A stretch of DNA of 64,000 nucleotides, taken from the NCBI GenBank assembly GCA_016291595.1, contig JAEEXN010000006.1:1-64000 (forward strand), read 5' to 3'. The notes beneath the pieces are model-generated. The model saw nothing but the letters and a program-made list of their open reading frames with translations, ran no database searches and was not told where the DNA came from. A program made the position numbers and the translations under genes. Source of the DNA: Prevotella sp. (GTDB taxonomy: Bacteria; Bacteroidota; Bacteroidia; Bacteroidales; Bacteroidaceae). Of the stretch, positions 26,313 to 34,238 are shown piece after piece. The first letter of the stretch is position 1; each line of letters starts with the position of its first letter.

Positions 26313-26504
26313 GAATGCGAACGTGGCAGGTCTTCTGGCTCTCCCCTGTTCGTCGGCCTTCCCGCTTTAGAGCATTTCTGAAGCAGTGGCTTTACAGACG
26401 AACGTTTCGGCAAGGGGGATTACAGCTGCAGGAACAGCTCCGGATTCTCACTCGGATTCCCTTTCGTCGACAGGCATCTGCCTGCCGCATACCATATTCG
26501 CTTG
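26313..26504 (-). ncRNA. Cobalamin riboswitch aptamer
   Basis: On the minus strand the conserved parts appear in order: the purine-rich core GGGAATCC, GTGAGAATCCGGAGCTG, CCTGCAGCTGTAA, then GCCACTG, and finally the B12 box AGCCAGAAGACCTGCC at 26325-26340. Outer pairing GCGAA (26497-26501) with TTCGC (26315-26321 region) closes the aptamer. It lies in the leader of the TonB receptor gene, so receptor and CbiK-like genes should be repressed by adenosyl- or other cobalamins. Confidence 0.95.
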
Positions 26505-26535
26505 CAAAAGTAATAGAAAAAATCTGAACCGCAAA
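26505..26535 (-). promoter_or_regulatory. Promoter of the riboswitch leader
   Basis: Minus-strand TTTG (26532-26535), 19-nt spacer, TACTTTTG (26505-26512). Transcription would start near 26500, at the 5' edge of the aptamer. Confidence 0.75.
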
Positions 26536-26583
26536 GTGTTTTGCATAAAAAAAAGAAAAATACACATTGCGCGTATCAACAAA

Positions 26584-26611
26584 AGGAGTTCGTCTTCACA
26601 GACAAACTCCT
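26584..26611 (-). terminator. Terminator after maf
   Basis: AGGAGTT-GTCT pairs with AGAC-AACTCCT around a TCAC loop with one mismatch; on the minus strand it is followed by TTTTGTT. It separates maf from the riboswitch promoter. The rest of 26612-26802 is AT-rich with no gene seen. Confidence 0.65.
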
Positions 26612-26802
26612 CAGGAAAATGATAAATATAGATTAAAATTACTAGTCTGCCATAATCGATTGATTATGACAATGCAAATATACGATTATTTTCTATGATA
26701 TGAATACAATTATACTATTTTAACTTGAAAAGCGCGAAGATGCTGATGCTCGTACTACTGAGAAAGCAATAAAACGCCTTATTACATGGAAATCGCAAAG
26801 GA

Positions 26803-27372
26803 TTAAAAACGCTGCATTTCGGCATAAATGCGCTGAACGGGCAACCCCATCACATTGAAATAGCTGCCCTCGAGCGAAGTGACGCCGATATAGCCAATCC
26901 ACTCCTGAATGCCGTAAGCACCTGCCTTGTCGAATGGCTGATACTTATCCACGTAGTATGAGATTTCCGCCTCTGTCAAGGCTTTGAATGTCACATTCGT
27001 AATCACTTCGAAACAATGTTGTTTCTTCAACGTTGTGAGGCAAACGCCCGTAATCACCTGGTGTTTCTTTCCGCTCAGCTTGCGAAGCATGGCAACAGCC
27101 TCGTCGCGATTAGCAGGTTTGCCCAGCACCTCATGGTCGAGCACAACCACCGTATCGGCCGTAATCACCAGCTCGTCGTCTGCAATGGCTTTGAGGTATG
27201 CCTCCGCTTTTTTGCGTGAGATGTATTGAGGAATCTCCTTCACGGGCAAATCATCAGGGTACGACTCGTCGATGTCAGGCATTACCCGCACGCTGAAATC
27301 AATATCCAGCCCCGCCAGAAGTTCTTTTCTACGAGGTGAGTTGCTGGAAAGAATCACTTTGTATTTCATCAT
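26803..27372 (-). CDS. maf: Maf-like nucleoside triphosphate pyrophosphatase
   Basis: A 189-residue protein with the Maf signature SSNSPRRKELLAGL, ITADTVVVLDHEVLGKP and EWIGYIGVTSLEGSYFNVMGLPVQ. Maf proteins hydrolyse dTTP/UTP or modified nucleotides and can affect septum formation. The start is one of two adjacent ATG codons. Confidence 0.92.
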   Translation of the reverse strand: MMKYKVILSSNSPRRKELLAGLDIDFSVRVMPDIDESYPDDLPVKEIPQYISRKKAEAYLKAIADDELVITADTVVVLDHEVLGKPANRDEAVAMLRKLSGKKHQVITGVCLTTLKKQHCFEVITNVTFKALTEAEISYYVDKYQPFDKAGAYGIQEWIGYIGVTSLEGSYFNVMGLPVQRIYAEMQRF

Positions 27373-27394
27373 AATAGAGGTTAATTAATTTGAT

Positions 27395-27444
27395 TCTAGA
27401 AATCTAGAATATCTCGAGGATCTAGAGTTTCTAGAACTTCTAAA
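27395..27444. repeat. 9-nt TCTAGA-phased repeat, second copy
   Basis: TCTAGA or near variants at 27395, 27403, 27412, 27421, 27430 and 27439, a 9-nt period in the gap between kdsC and maf. It resembles the repeat at 16529-16580. Confidence 0.7.
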
Positions 27445-27453
27445 AAAATCTTT

Positions 27454-27972
27454 CTACCACCCAAAGGCTTTCTCGGAGCGCAGCCATTTGCCTTGAGCGC
27501 GCATCACCTGCTCGATGACATCCCTGGCGCATCCGTAGCCGCCTTTCTTATTGCTCACGTAGAGCGAGATTTCTTTTATATCAGGGCAGGCGTCGGCCGG
27601 ACAACAAGGGCAGCCACAGACGCTCATTATCTCGTAGTCGGGCACATCATCGCCCATATACATAATCTCATCGTCGGCAAAGCCGTATTTGCGCTTGAAC
27701 TCATCGTAGGTCTTGATTTTCACGGCACAACCCATGAAGATATCCTCCACACCCAGCCGCGAGTAACGCATGCGTATACTCTCGTTGGTTCCGCCGGTAA
27801 GGATGACGATGCGCAATCCCTCTTTCTGCGCCAGCTGAATGGCATAGCCGTCTTTGATGTTTACCGTACGCAAAGGCTCGCCGTCGGCATGCATCGAAAC
27901 AGTTTCCGCGCTCAACACGCCATCGATGTCGAAGATAATGGCGCGGATCTTGCTTAAATCATAGTTTATCAT
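27454..27972 (-). CDS. kdsC: KdsC-like HAD phosphatase (KDO 8-phosphate phosphatase)
   Basis: A 172-residue C0-type HAD enzyme: nucleophile loop [33 protein letters not shown] and metal loop [11 protein letters not shown]. KdsC makes free KDO for lipid A core. The CPCCP stretch after the fourth motif is unusual. The gene follows the DUF2520 gene by 40 nt; its start codon lies inside a 22-nt sequence duplicated from the end of that gene. Confidence 0.87.
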   Translation of the reverse strand: MINYDLSKIRAIIFDIDGVLSAETVSMHADGEPLRTVNIKDGYAIQLAQKEGLRIVILTGGTNESIRMRYSRLGVEDIFMGCAVKIKTYDEFKRKYGFADDEIMYMGDDVPDYEIMSVCGCPCCPADACPDIKEISLYVSNKKGGYGCARDVIEQVMRAQGKWLRSEKAFGW

Positions 27973-28039
27973 GAATGCTCTTGCTTAATACTTTCTTTCC
28001 GAATGCTACTGGTTAATGTTTATCATGAATGCTCTTGCT
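27964..28039. repeat. 22-nt direct duplication at the kdsC/DUF2520 junction
   Basis: The same 22 bases occur at 27964-27985 (covering the kdsC start) and 28018-28039 (covering the last codons of the DUF2520 gene), 54 nt apart and identical. Confidence 0.85.
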
Positions 28040-28783
28040 CAGCAACTCGTAGATCTCACGGGTCAACGGGTCATCAATCATAACTGCCTGGGCGTCTATC
28101 ACATTCCTGTCGTATCGCACGGCTGGTCCCGTCTGAGCCTCACGTGGCGTCAGCTGGTGCACTTTGCGGGCTGTCTCGTCTATGATAGGCAACATGACGT
28201 CGAAAGGTATTCCCCGTTGCCCCAAGATTTCAGAAGCGAGCGCATAACAATGGTTCGCAAAATTACAGGCAAAGACAGCGGCAAGATGCAGATAGCGGCG
28301 GTCTGCCGAGTTCATCCGGCTCACTCTCCGGCTCACCGCAGCCAGTTGCCGAATAACGCTCATCGCATATTCGTCAGAAGCTTCTACGAAACAAGGTATC
28401 TCGTTAAAGTCCACTTCTTTGCTTTTCGAGAACGTCTGCATGGGATAAAAAACTCCGTAATGCTTTGCCTTGCCCTCGAACAAGGTCATGGGCATGCTAC
28501 CGGCAGTATGGACGAAGACAGCCTCTTCCCTGCCCTGACAGACAGCTGTGACCACTTGCTCAAGCACTTTGTCCTTCACACTCACCACATAGGCATCGGC
28601 ATCGCAATCCACCTCATCCAAATCGCAAACGGCACGGCAACCAAGCTGACCCGCCAGCAACTCAGCCGATTGGATAGTACGCGAGAACACTTGCACGACA
28701 CTCACGTCGCCTCTCCGCACAAGCGCCTTCCCCAAGTTCGTAGCCAGATTACCGGCTCCAACCAATACAACCTTCATCCTCAA
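28013..28783 (-). CDS. Rossmann-like protein with DUF2520 domain
   Basis: A 256-residue protein with an N-terminal dinucleotide-binding loop (VVLVGAGNLATNLGKAL), VHTAGSMPMTLFEGKAKHYGVFYPMQTFSK, and the helical DUF2520 end (FACNFANHCYALASEIL, QTGPAVRYD). It resembles F420-dependent NADP reductase/ketopantoate reductase-like proteins. The substrate is unknown. It is upstream of kdsC and maf on the same strand. Confidence 0.86.
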   Translation of the reverse strand: MRMKVVLVGAGNLATNLGKALVRRGDVSVVQVFSRTIQSAELLAGQLGCRAVCDLDEVDCDADAYVVSVKDKVLEQVVTAVCQGREEAVFVHTAGSMPMTLFEGKAKHYGVFYPMQTFSKSKEVDFNEIPCFVEASDEYAMSVIRQLAAVSRRVSRMNSADRRYLHLAAVFACNFANHCYALASEILGQRGIPFDVMLPIIDETARKVHQLTPREAQTGPAVRYDRNVIDAQAVMIDDPLTREIYELLSKSIHDKH

Positions 28784-28822
28784 CTATTTTTTAAGGGTAG
28801 CTCCCAACAACACGCGCCATCA

Positions 28823-29350
28823 CTAGAATTTCCCCACATGAACGTTCTCCCATTTCAGGCGCTCCTCGTTCTGCGGCTTGCGCTCCTCTGCCTTATGGCC
28901 AAAGGCAACCACGCAAAGCACGCGCATGTTCTCAGGAATATCGAGAATGCCGCGAATCACATCCTCCGACGCCGTTCCGTCAGACAGATAATTGTTCTTC
29001 ATCTGCGCCCAGCATGAGCCCAGCCCAAGGTCTTCTGCCTGCAATTGCATGCTGATGGCGGCTATCGAACCATCCTCCACCCAGCACTCGTTCTCCTGCG
29101 GGTCACCCGTCACGACAATGGCCAGTGGCGCACCCTTCACAAATTGCGCGAACTTCTCCTTCGCATCGGCCAGCTTCCCCAGGTCGGCCTTGTCGTCTAC
29201 CACGATGAAGTGCCATGCCCTGCGCCCTTTTGACGTCGGCGACATCAGGGCTGCACGTAATATCAGCTGGACCTGCTCCTCGGTCAGTTCCTCATCCGTA
29301 AACTTGCGATAACTACGGCGCATCTGCACCAAATCTTTAAAACTTTCCAT
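28823..29350 (-). CDS. Nitroreductase family protein
   Basis: A 175-residue FMN-dependent oxidoreductase: MRRSYRKFTDEELTEEQ, LRAALMSPTSKGRRAWHFIVVDD, LGLGSCWAQMKN, and the C-terminal VAFGHKAEERKP. The start at 29350 is chosen because a consensus promoter (29377-29407) lies inside the longer open frame. Confidence 0.92.
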   Translation of the reverse strand: MESFKDLVQMRRSYRKFTDEELTEEQVQLILRAALMSPTSKGRRAWHFIVVDDKADLGKLADAKEKFAQFVKGAPLAIVVTGDPQENECWVEDGSIAAISMQLQAEDLGLGSCWAQMKNNYLSDGTASEDVIRGILDIPENMRVLCVVAFGHKAEERKPQNEERLKWENVHVGKF

Positions 29351-29376
29351 ATGAACTCCGTTTATTATATTTTCTG

Positions 29377-29407
29377 CAAATGTACGAAAAAGGGCTGACT
29401 CCCGCAA
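29377..29407 (-). promoter_or_regulatory. Promoter of the nitroreductase gene
   Basis: Minus-strand TTTG (29404-29407), 19-nt spacer, TACATTTG (29377-29384), 26 nt before the ATG. Confidence 0.7.
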
Positions 29408-29675
29408 ATATTTTCCGCTAAAAAGGTTCCGTCAGCATATTTCACGGTAAGACCTCGCAGGGTTTTCAGGCGTAGTCATTCTATCAAAGAGCACTCGGAA
29501 AATGAATCCTGCGCATCGACTCATTTCTCATTGCAAATATACAAAAAATTGGGCACACGACCAAACGCCACTCCGCTCAGCGTAAAAAACTATTGACAAA
29601 CGATCATTAATTTGTTAAAAATTGCAAATTTAGTAATCGGAGGCAAGGAGCCAATCAGGGCGTTTTTCGCCTTTG

Positions 29676-29857
29676 CGTCCCATCGTCCCATCGTCCCATC
29701 GTCCCATTAAGCAGCTACCACATATGGAAAAGTGGGGGTATTTAAATTTATTATTATATATAATTATAATTATATATAATAATAACATACTACTCTCTCT
29801 TTATTTGCATGCTTGAACCACCTTAATGGGACGTTGGGACGATGGGACGTTGGGACG
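29676..29857. repeat. Nested concentric palindrome (182 nt)
   Basis: The left arm 29676-29711 is four units of CGTCCCAT plus TAAG; the right arm 29822-29857 is its reverse complement at 34 of 36 positions. Inside, 29748-29785 is a perfect 38-nt A/T palindrome. Both palindromes have the same centre (29766.5). The 36-nt segments between them pair poorly. No coding region is evident. The surrounding gap 29408-30221 has no supported gene. Confidence 0.9.
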
Positions 29858-29935
29858 TTCCCGTGTCTTTCCCTGTATAGTGTTGACTCCTTTTGGACCT
29901 AGATGTTATATTTGCCTATCCATACGGAAAAGGTT

Positions 29936-30153
29936 GACTCGTTCTACCGGAACCAGCTGACCACCTTCGCTGAAGTGATTGACTCTTTTCCTAAGAATGT
30001 GGACTTTTGGACGGATATTGTTGATAATCATACGAAAATGCCGCAAACTCTCCGCAACCGCCTAAGCTTCCCTCTGTGTCGCCCCAATATCCCTCCGCCC
30101 CGCCCAAGTTTCCCTCCAGCAAGCCCGATTATCCCTCCAGCACGTCCGAGTCG
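29936..30153 (+). repeat. Drifting 21-23 nt minisatellite upstream of the acetyltransferase-like gene
   Basis: CCCTCC or CCCTCT begins units at 30070, 30091, 30112 and 30133, an exact 21-nt period. Upstream, GACT/GATA-headed units at 29936, 29959, 29981, 30002 and 30023 continue at 21-23 nt with gradually changing sequence. An open frame across it (29903-30220) translates to repeats such as PRPSFPPASPIIPP, and I treat it as non-coding. Confidence 0.6.
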
Positions 30154-30221
30154 TCGTTTTATTTTTTTAAGAAATCATCGTGTGTATTTAACAGGTTTTT
30201 GCCCACACAGACACCCCTAAA

Positions 30222-30253
30222 TTTGGAGTTACAAAAAGAATTTTGTAAATTTG
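30222..30253 (+). promoter_or_regulatory. Promoter abutting the start codon (leaderless type)
   Basis: TTTG (30222-30225), 20-nt spacer, TAAATTTG (30246-30253), then CACT and ATG at 30258. The transcription start should fall within a few bases of the ATG. Confidence 0.75.
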
Positions 30254-30257
30254 CACT

Positions 30258-31235
30258 ATGAAAGAAGACCTCAGCATTCAGATCATCACACGGAGCGAGG
30301 AAATGCCTGAAATGACGTCGGCCAGGTTTTTCCACAGCCCCCAGCTGTTCCGCATTGTGGAGCAGACTCCTGGGCAGTCTCCCTATATGGTGGTGGCGAT
30401 GCAGAGCGGCAAGGTTGTAGCCCACCTGCTGGCTATCCTCAGGCGTAGGGGCTCGCTCATCCCGCCCTACCTCTTCACCCAGGGGCGCGTGTACGGGGAG
30501 GGTGAGTACGACGAGGGCGTAAACCGTGAGGAGGTTTTCTCACTGATGCTCGAGGCTATCACCCGTAAGCTGCGCCGGAAACTGTGCTTCTACATCGAGT
30601 TCAGCGATCTCACGGCCAAGATGTTTGCCTACCGCCATTTCAGGGCAAACAACTACTTTCCCGTGCATTGGCTGGAGATTCACAATTCGCTCCACTCGAT
30701 GCCTCCCGAGGACCGCCTGAGCGAGAAGACCATCGCCCGCATCGAGCACGGAAAGTTGTGCGGCGTGGTAACCAAAGAGGTGGAGAGCGACGGGGAATTC
30801 GAGGATTACTATCACATGCTACGCAGGTTTTTCTCGTTCAAGGTCAGAAGATATCTGCCGCCCGAGCAAATGTTCCGCCAGCTGAAAGACGACAGGTGTT
30901 GCAAGTTGTACGCCACGCTTTACAAAGAGAAAGTGATCGGAGGCTGCGCCGTGGTCGTCAGCGAGGGCAACGCCTATCTGTGGTATATGGCGTCGCTTAG
31001 GAAAAGCCATCATTATCTGCACCCGGGCACGATGACGGTGTGGCACGCACTCGAGGAAGCTTACGCCATAGGGCTCCGCCACTTCTATTTCATGGACGTG
31101 GGACTGCCCTTCCGCAAAGACCCGCGGCGTGAGTTTATCCTGCGCTTTGGGGGCAAGCCCGTGGGCACCTACCGCTGGTTCCGCTTCACGTTGCCCTGGA
31201 TGAACAAGTTTGCCGGCTGGTTCTATAAGGAATAG
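30258..31235 (+). CDS. GNAT/FemAB-like acyltransferase domain protein
   Basis: A 325-residue cytoplasmic protein. A two-part fold of FemAB/GNAT style is suggested: SARFFHSPQLFRIVEQTPGQSPYMVVAM, a middle with VVTKEVESDGEFEDYYHMLRRFF, and LYATLYKEKVIGGCAVVVSEGNAYLWYMAS, then MTVWHALEEAYAIGLRHFYFMDVGLP. This resembles aminoacyl- or acyl-transfer proteins of cell-envelope metabolism. The substrate is unknown. If the mRNA is not leaderless, the start could be one of the ATGs at 30303 or 30312. Confidence 0.75.
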   Translation: MKEDLSIQIITRSEEMPEMTSARFFHSPQLFRIVEQTPGQSPYMVVAMQSGKVVAHLLAILRRRGSLIPPYLFTQGRVYGEGEYDEGVNREEVFSLMLEAITRKLRRKLCFYIEFSDLTAKMFAYRHFRANNYFPVHWLEIHNSLHSMPPEDRLSEKTIARIEHGKLCGVVTKEVESDGEFEDYYHMLRRFFSFKVRRYLPPEQMFRQLKDDRCCKLYATLYKEKVIGGCAVVVSEGNAYLWYMASLRKSHHYLHPGTMTVWHALEEAYAIGLRHFYFMDVGLPFRKDPRREFILRFGGKPVGTYRWFRFTLPWMNKFAGWFYKE

Positions 31236-31311
31236 CTACCCGGAACGGACAATGGCAAAGAACACACGCTCTAAGGATAATAAAACGCGAACTCTTGCGT
31301 TATCAATGTTA

Positions 31312-33687
31312 ATGAAACGGTTTCAACTCTTTATCCTATGCTTCTGGCTGGCACTTATGAGTGCAAGCGCCCAGTCGTTCACCTTGAAGGGCAAGGTGAT
31401 GGACGGAGACATGCAACCGCTCGAGCTGGCTACTGTCAGTTGCGTGCAACAGGGCAAGGTGACGATGACGAACCTCAAGGGCGAGTTCAGCCTGCAATTG
31501 CAAAGCGCCGATAGCGTAGTGGTGCGATTCACCATGATCGGCTACAAGGGCAAAACGCGTGTGCTCCGCCGGCCACGCGGCACGCAGACCATCCAAATAC
31601 AACTCATCGATGAGAGCCGGCAACTGGACGAGGTAACCGTGACTGAGCAGCGACGGCAGACAGGCTCAACCCAGCAGCTGAATACGAAAGACCTGCGCCA
31701 GACGCCTTCAGCTACCGGCAACGCCGTCGAGGAGCTCATCCAGCAACAGGCTGGCGTCTCCACTCATAATGAGTTGTCGTCGCAATACAACGTGCGCGGA
31801 GGCTCGTTCGACGAGAACTGTGTTTACATTAATAAGGTGGAGGTTTACCGCCCATTCCTGGTCAGAAGCGGTCAACAGGAGGGACTCTCGGTCATCAACC
31901 CCGACATGGTTGAGAAAATAGGATTTTCTACGGGCGGTTTTGAGGCTCGGTTCGGCGACCGCATGTCATCGGCGCTCGACATTACCTACCGCAAGCCAAA
32001 ACGGTTTGAGGGAACTGCCTCGGTCAGCCTTTTAGGCGCAAGCGCTTACATCGGACTAGCTAGCAAAAAACTTTCATGGAGCAACGCTATTCGCTATAAA
32101 ACAACACGTTATTTACTTGGTTCACTTGAGACAAAAGGCGAATACCGACCCAATTTCCTCGACTATCAGACTTACCTGAGTTACCAGCCTAACAAGCGAT
32201 GGACCATCGACCTAATTGGCAACATCTCGGAGAATCATTACAACTTCATCCCCAAGGACCGTGAGACAAAATTCGGAACGATGGAGAATGTGAAAGACTT
32301 CCGTGTATACTTCGACGGACAGGAAAAGGACGTCTTCAGAACCTATTTCGGCACTCTCAACATCACCCGCCACCTGTCTGAGCGACTCTTATTATCGGCC
32401 ATAGCCAGCGCATTTTACACCAAAGAGCAGGAGCGCTACGATATTCAGGGACAATACTGGCTCACACAAACCGAGACGAGCGAGAACCTGGGTGTGGGAA
32501 CCTATATGGAGCATGCCCGCAACTATCTGGAAGCCGACGTGGAGAGCTTTAAACTCATGCTGAACAACAAATCAGGGAAGCATGAGACCGAGGCCGCCGT
32601 GGCATACAGGATGGAGCATATCAGCGAGCAAAGCCGTGAGTACGAGATGCGCGACTCGGCTGGATATAGTGTCCCGCACACAGGCAAGGACCTCTATCTT
32701 ATCTACAGTTTAAACGCCAGGAACAAATTGAACGCCAATAGAATAGAGGCATACGTGCAAGACACATACAAGTTCACTTCGGCCAGCGAGGAAACATTCT
32801 ACACATTGAATTACGGCGTGCGCTTCGCTCATTGGAACTTCAACCGTGAGACCCTGCTCTCACCACGTGCCTCGCTCGGCATCGTGCCCGCTTTCAACCA
32901 CGACGTAACCTTCCGCCTGGCAGCTGGTCTCTACTACCAGGCTCCTTTCTACAAAGAGCTACGCGACACCATCACCACGGGCGGAATCACCACAGCATCG
33001 TTAAATAGCAACATCAAAAGCCCGCGAAGCATTCATTTCATCGTCGGCTACGACTACCGATTCCGCATGAACGAACGCCCATTCAAATTCACGGCTGAAG
33101 CCTATTTCAAAGCACTCTCAAGGCTCATACCTTATAGTGTGAACAACGTGAAGATTGTCTATTACGGCGACAATAGCGCCACCGGACACACGGCGGGCAT
33201 CGACCTGAAACTATATGGTGAGTTTGTACCAGGAACCGACTCGTGGATCAGCCTCTCGCTGATGAACACGAAAATGAAGTTGAACGGACGCTCCATGCCG
33301 CTCCCTACCGACCAGCGCTTCGCCATGAACCTCTTCTTCACCGACTATTTCCCCGGAACGACAAGATGGAAAATGTCGCTCAAACTGGCCTATGCCGACG
33401 GACTCCCCTTCGGTCCGCCACACCGTGAGACCGACATGCAGGCTTTCAGGGCACCGGCTTACAAGCGTGCCGACATCGGCATGAGTTTCCGCGCGCTCAA
33501 CAACGAGGACAGGCATAGCAGAAGCCCCATACGCAACATATGGCTCAGCCTTGATTGTCTGAATCTGCTTGGCATTCACAACGTAAATTCATATTATTGG
33601 ATTACTGACGTAACCAGTCAACAATACGCTGTCCCCAACTATCTGACAGGGCGACAACTTAATTTCCGCGTGCAAGTAGAGTTTTAG
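31312..33687 (+). CDS. TonB-dependent receptor with N-terminal carboxypeptidase-like domain
   Basis: About 791 residues. The signal peptide ends near SASAQ; a CarboxypepD_reg-like beta domain follows (FTLKGKVMDGDMQPLELATVSC...TNLKGEFSLQL), then the plug (QLDEVTVTEQRR, NVRGGSFDENCVYINKVEVYRPF, MVEKIGFSTGGFEARFGDRMSSALDI) and a barrel ending in LNFRVQVEF. The substrate is unknown; no SusD partner is next to it. An in-frame ATG at 31252 (MAKNTRSKDNK) would add a charged 20-residue extension. It starts about 70 nt after the acyltransferase-like gene. Confidence 0.92.
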   Translation: MKRFQLFILCFWLALMSASAQSFTLKGKVMDGDMQPLELATVSCVQQGKVTMTNLKGEFSLQLQSADSVVVRFTMIGYKGKTRVLRRPRGTQTIQIQLIDESRQLDEVTVTEQRRQTGSTQQLNTKDLRQTPSATGNAVEELIQQQAGVSTHNELSSQYNVRGGSFDENCVYINKVEVYRPFLVRSGQQEGLSVINPDMVEKIGFSTGGFEARFGDRMSSALDITYRKPKRFEGTASVSLLGASAYIGLASKKLSWSNAIRYKTTRYLLGSLETKGEYRPNFLDYQTYLSYQPNKRWTIDLIGNISENHYNFIPKDRETKFGTMENVKDFRVYFDGQEKDVFRTYFGTLNITRHLSERLLLSAIASAFYTKEQERYDIQGQYWLTQTETSENLGVGTYMEHARNYLEADVESFKLMLNNKSGKHETEAAVAYRMEHISEQSREYEMRDSAGYSVPHTGKDLYLIYSLNARNKLNANRIEAYVQDTYKFTSASEETFYTLNYGVRFAHWNFNRETLLSPRASLGIVPAFNHDVTFRLAAGLYYQAPFYKELRDTITTGGITTASLNSNIKSPRSIHFIVGYDYRFRMNERPFKFTAEAYFKALSRLIPYSVNNVKIVYYGDNSATGHTAGIDLKLYGEFVPGTDSWISLSLMNTKMKLNGRSMPLPTDQRFAMNLFFTDYFPGTTRWKMSLKLAYADGLPFGPPHRETDMQAFRAPAYKRADIGMSFRALNNEDRHSRSPIRNIWLSLDCLNLLGIHNVNSYYWITDVTSQQYAVPNYLTGRQLNFRVQVEF

Positions 33688-33731
33688 AAAAAAAACATCT
33701 AAAATACTTAGGTGTTCTCAAATAATTATTG

Positions 33732-33739
33732 TATCTTTG
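33732..33739 (+). promoter_or_regulatory. -7 promoter box for the methylmalonyl-CoA operon
   Basis: TATCTTTG, 41 nt before the mce start. The -33 element is not clear. Confidence 0.5.
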
Positions 33740-33779
33740 CGCCCGTATTGTTTATACAAACCATTAAAATTCAAATAAT

Positions 33780-34184
33780 ATGAAGATTTCACACATCGAA
33801 CACTTAGGAATTGCTGTTCCTAGCATCGAAGAGGCACTGCCTTATTTCAAAAACGTTCTCGGTCTCGACTGCTATGCCATTGAGGAAGTAGCTGATCAGA
33901 AAGTAAAAACTGCATTCTTGAAGTGCGGAGAAGTAAAACTTGAGTTACTTGAACCAACATCACCTGAGAGCACCATTCAAAAATGGCTTGACAAAGGCAA
34001 CAAGGGCGTTCACCATGTTGCTTTCTGCATCGAGGACGGCGTTGCCGAGGCTCTGGCAGAGTGCGACGGAAAGGGCATCCGCCTGATCGACAAGGCTCCA
34101 CGTAAGGGTGCTGAGAACCTGAACATCGCTTTCCTGCATCCGAAAGACACCTGCGGCATTCTGACCGAACTTTGTGAACACTAA
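33780..34184 (+). CDS. mce: Methylmalonyl-CoA epimerase
   Basis: A 134-residue VOC-fold enzyme interconverting (2R)- and (2S)-methylmalonyl-CoA. Metal ligands and family patterns are seen: ISHIEHLGIAVPSIEEAL, KLELLEPTSPES, KGVHHVAFCIED and GILTELCEH. It heads the operon of the succinate-propionate route. Confidence 0.96.
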   Translation: MKISHIEHLGIAVPSIEEALPYFKNVLGLDCYAIEEVADQKVKTAFLKCGEVKLELLEPTSPESTIQKWLDKGNKGVHHVAFCIEDGVAEALAECDGKGIRLIDKAPRKGAENLNIAFLHPKDTCGILTELCEH

Positions 34185-34238
34185 AATAAATTATCAATAA
34201 AGAGTCTAATAAGACAAAACAGTCACATTAGAAAAGCA

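Noticed and set aside
28016-29017. 333-codon plus-strand open frame
   Set aside because: Antisense to the DUF2520 and nitroreductase genes, both with good motifs; it reads as a codon-bias shadow.
29903-30220. 105-codon frame with Pro-rich repeats
   Set aside because: The repeats come from a 21-nt minisatellite; it runs into the promoter of the next gene and has no family resemblance.
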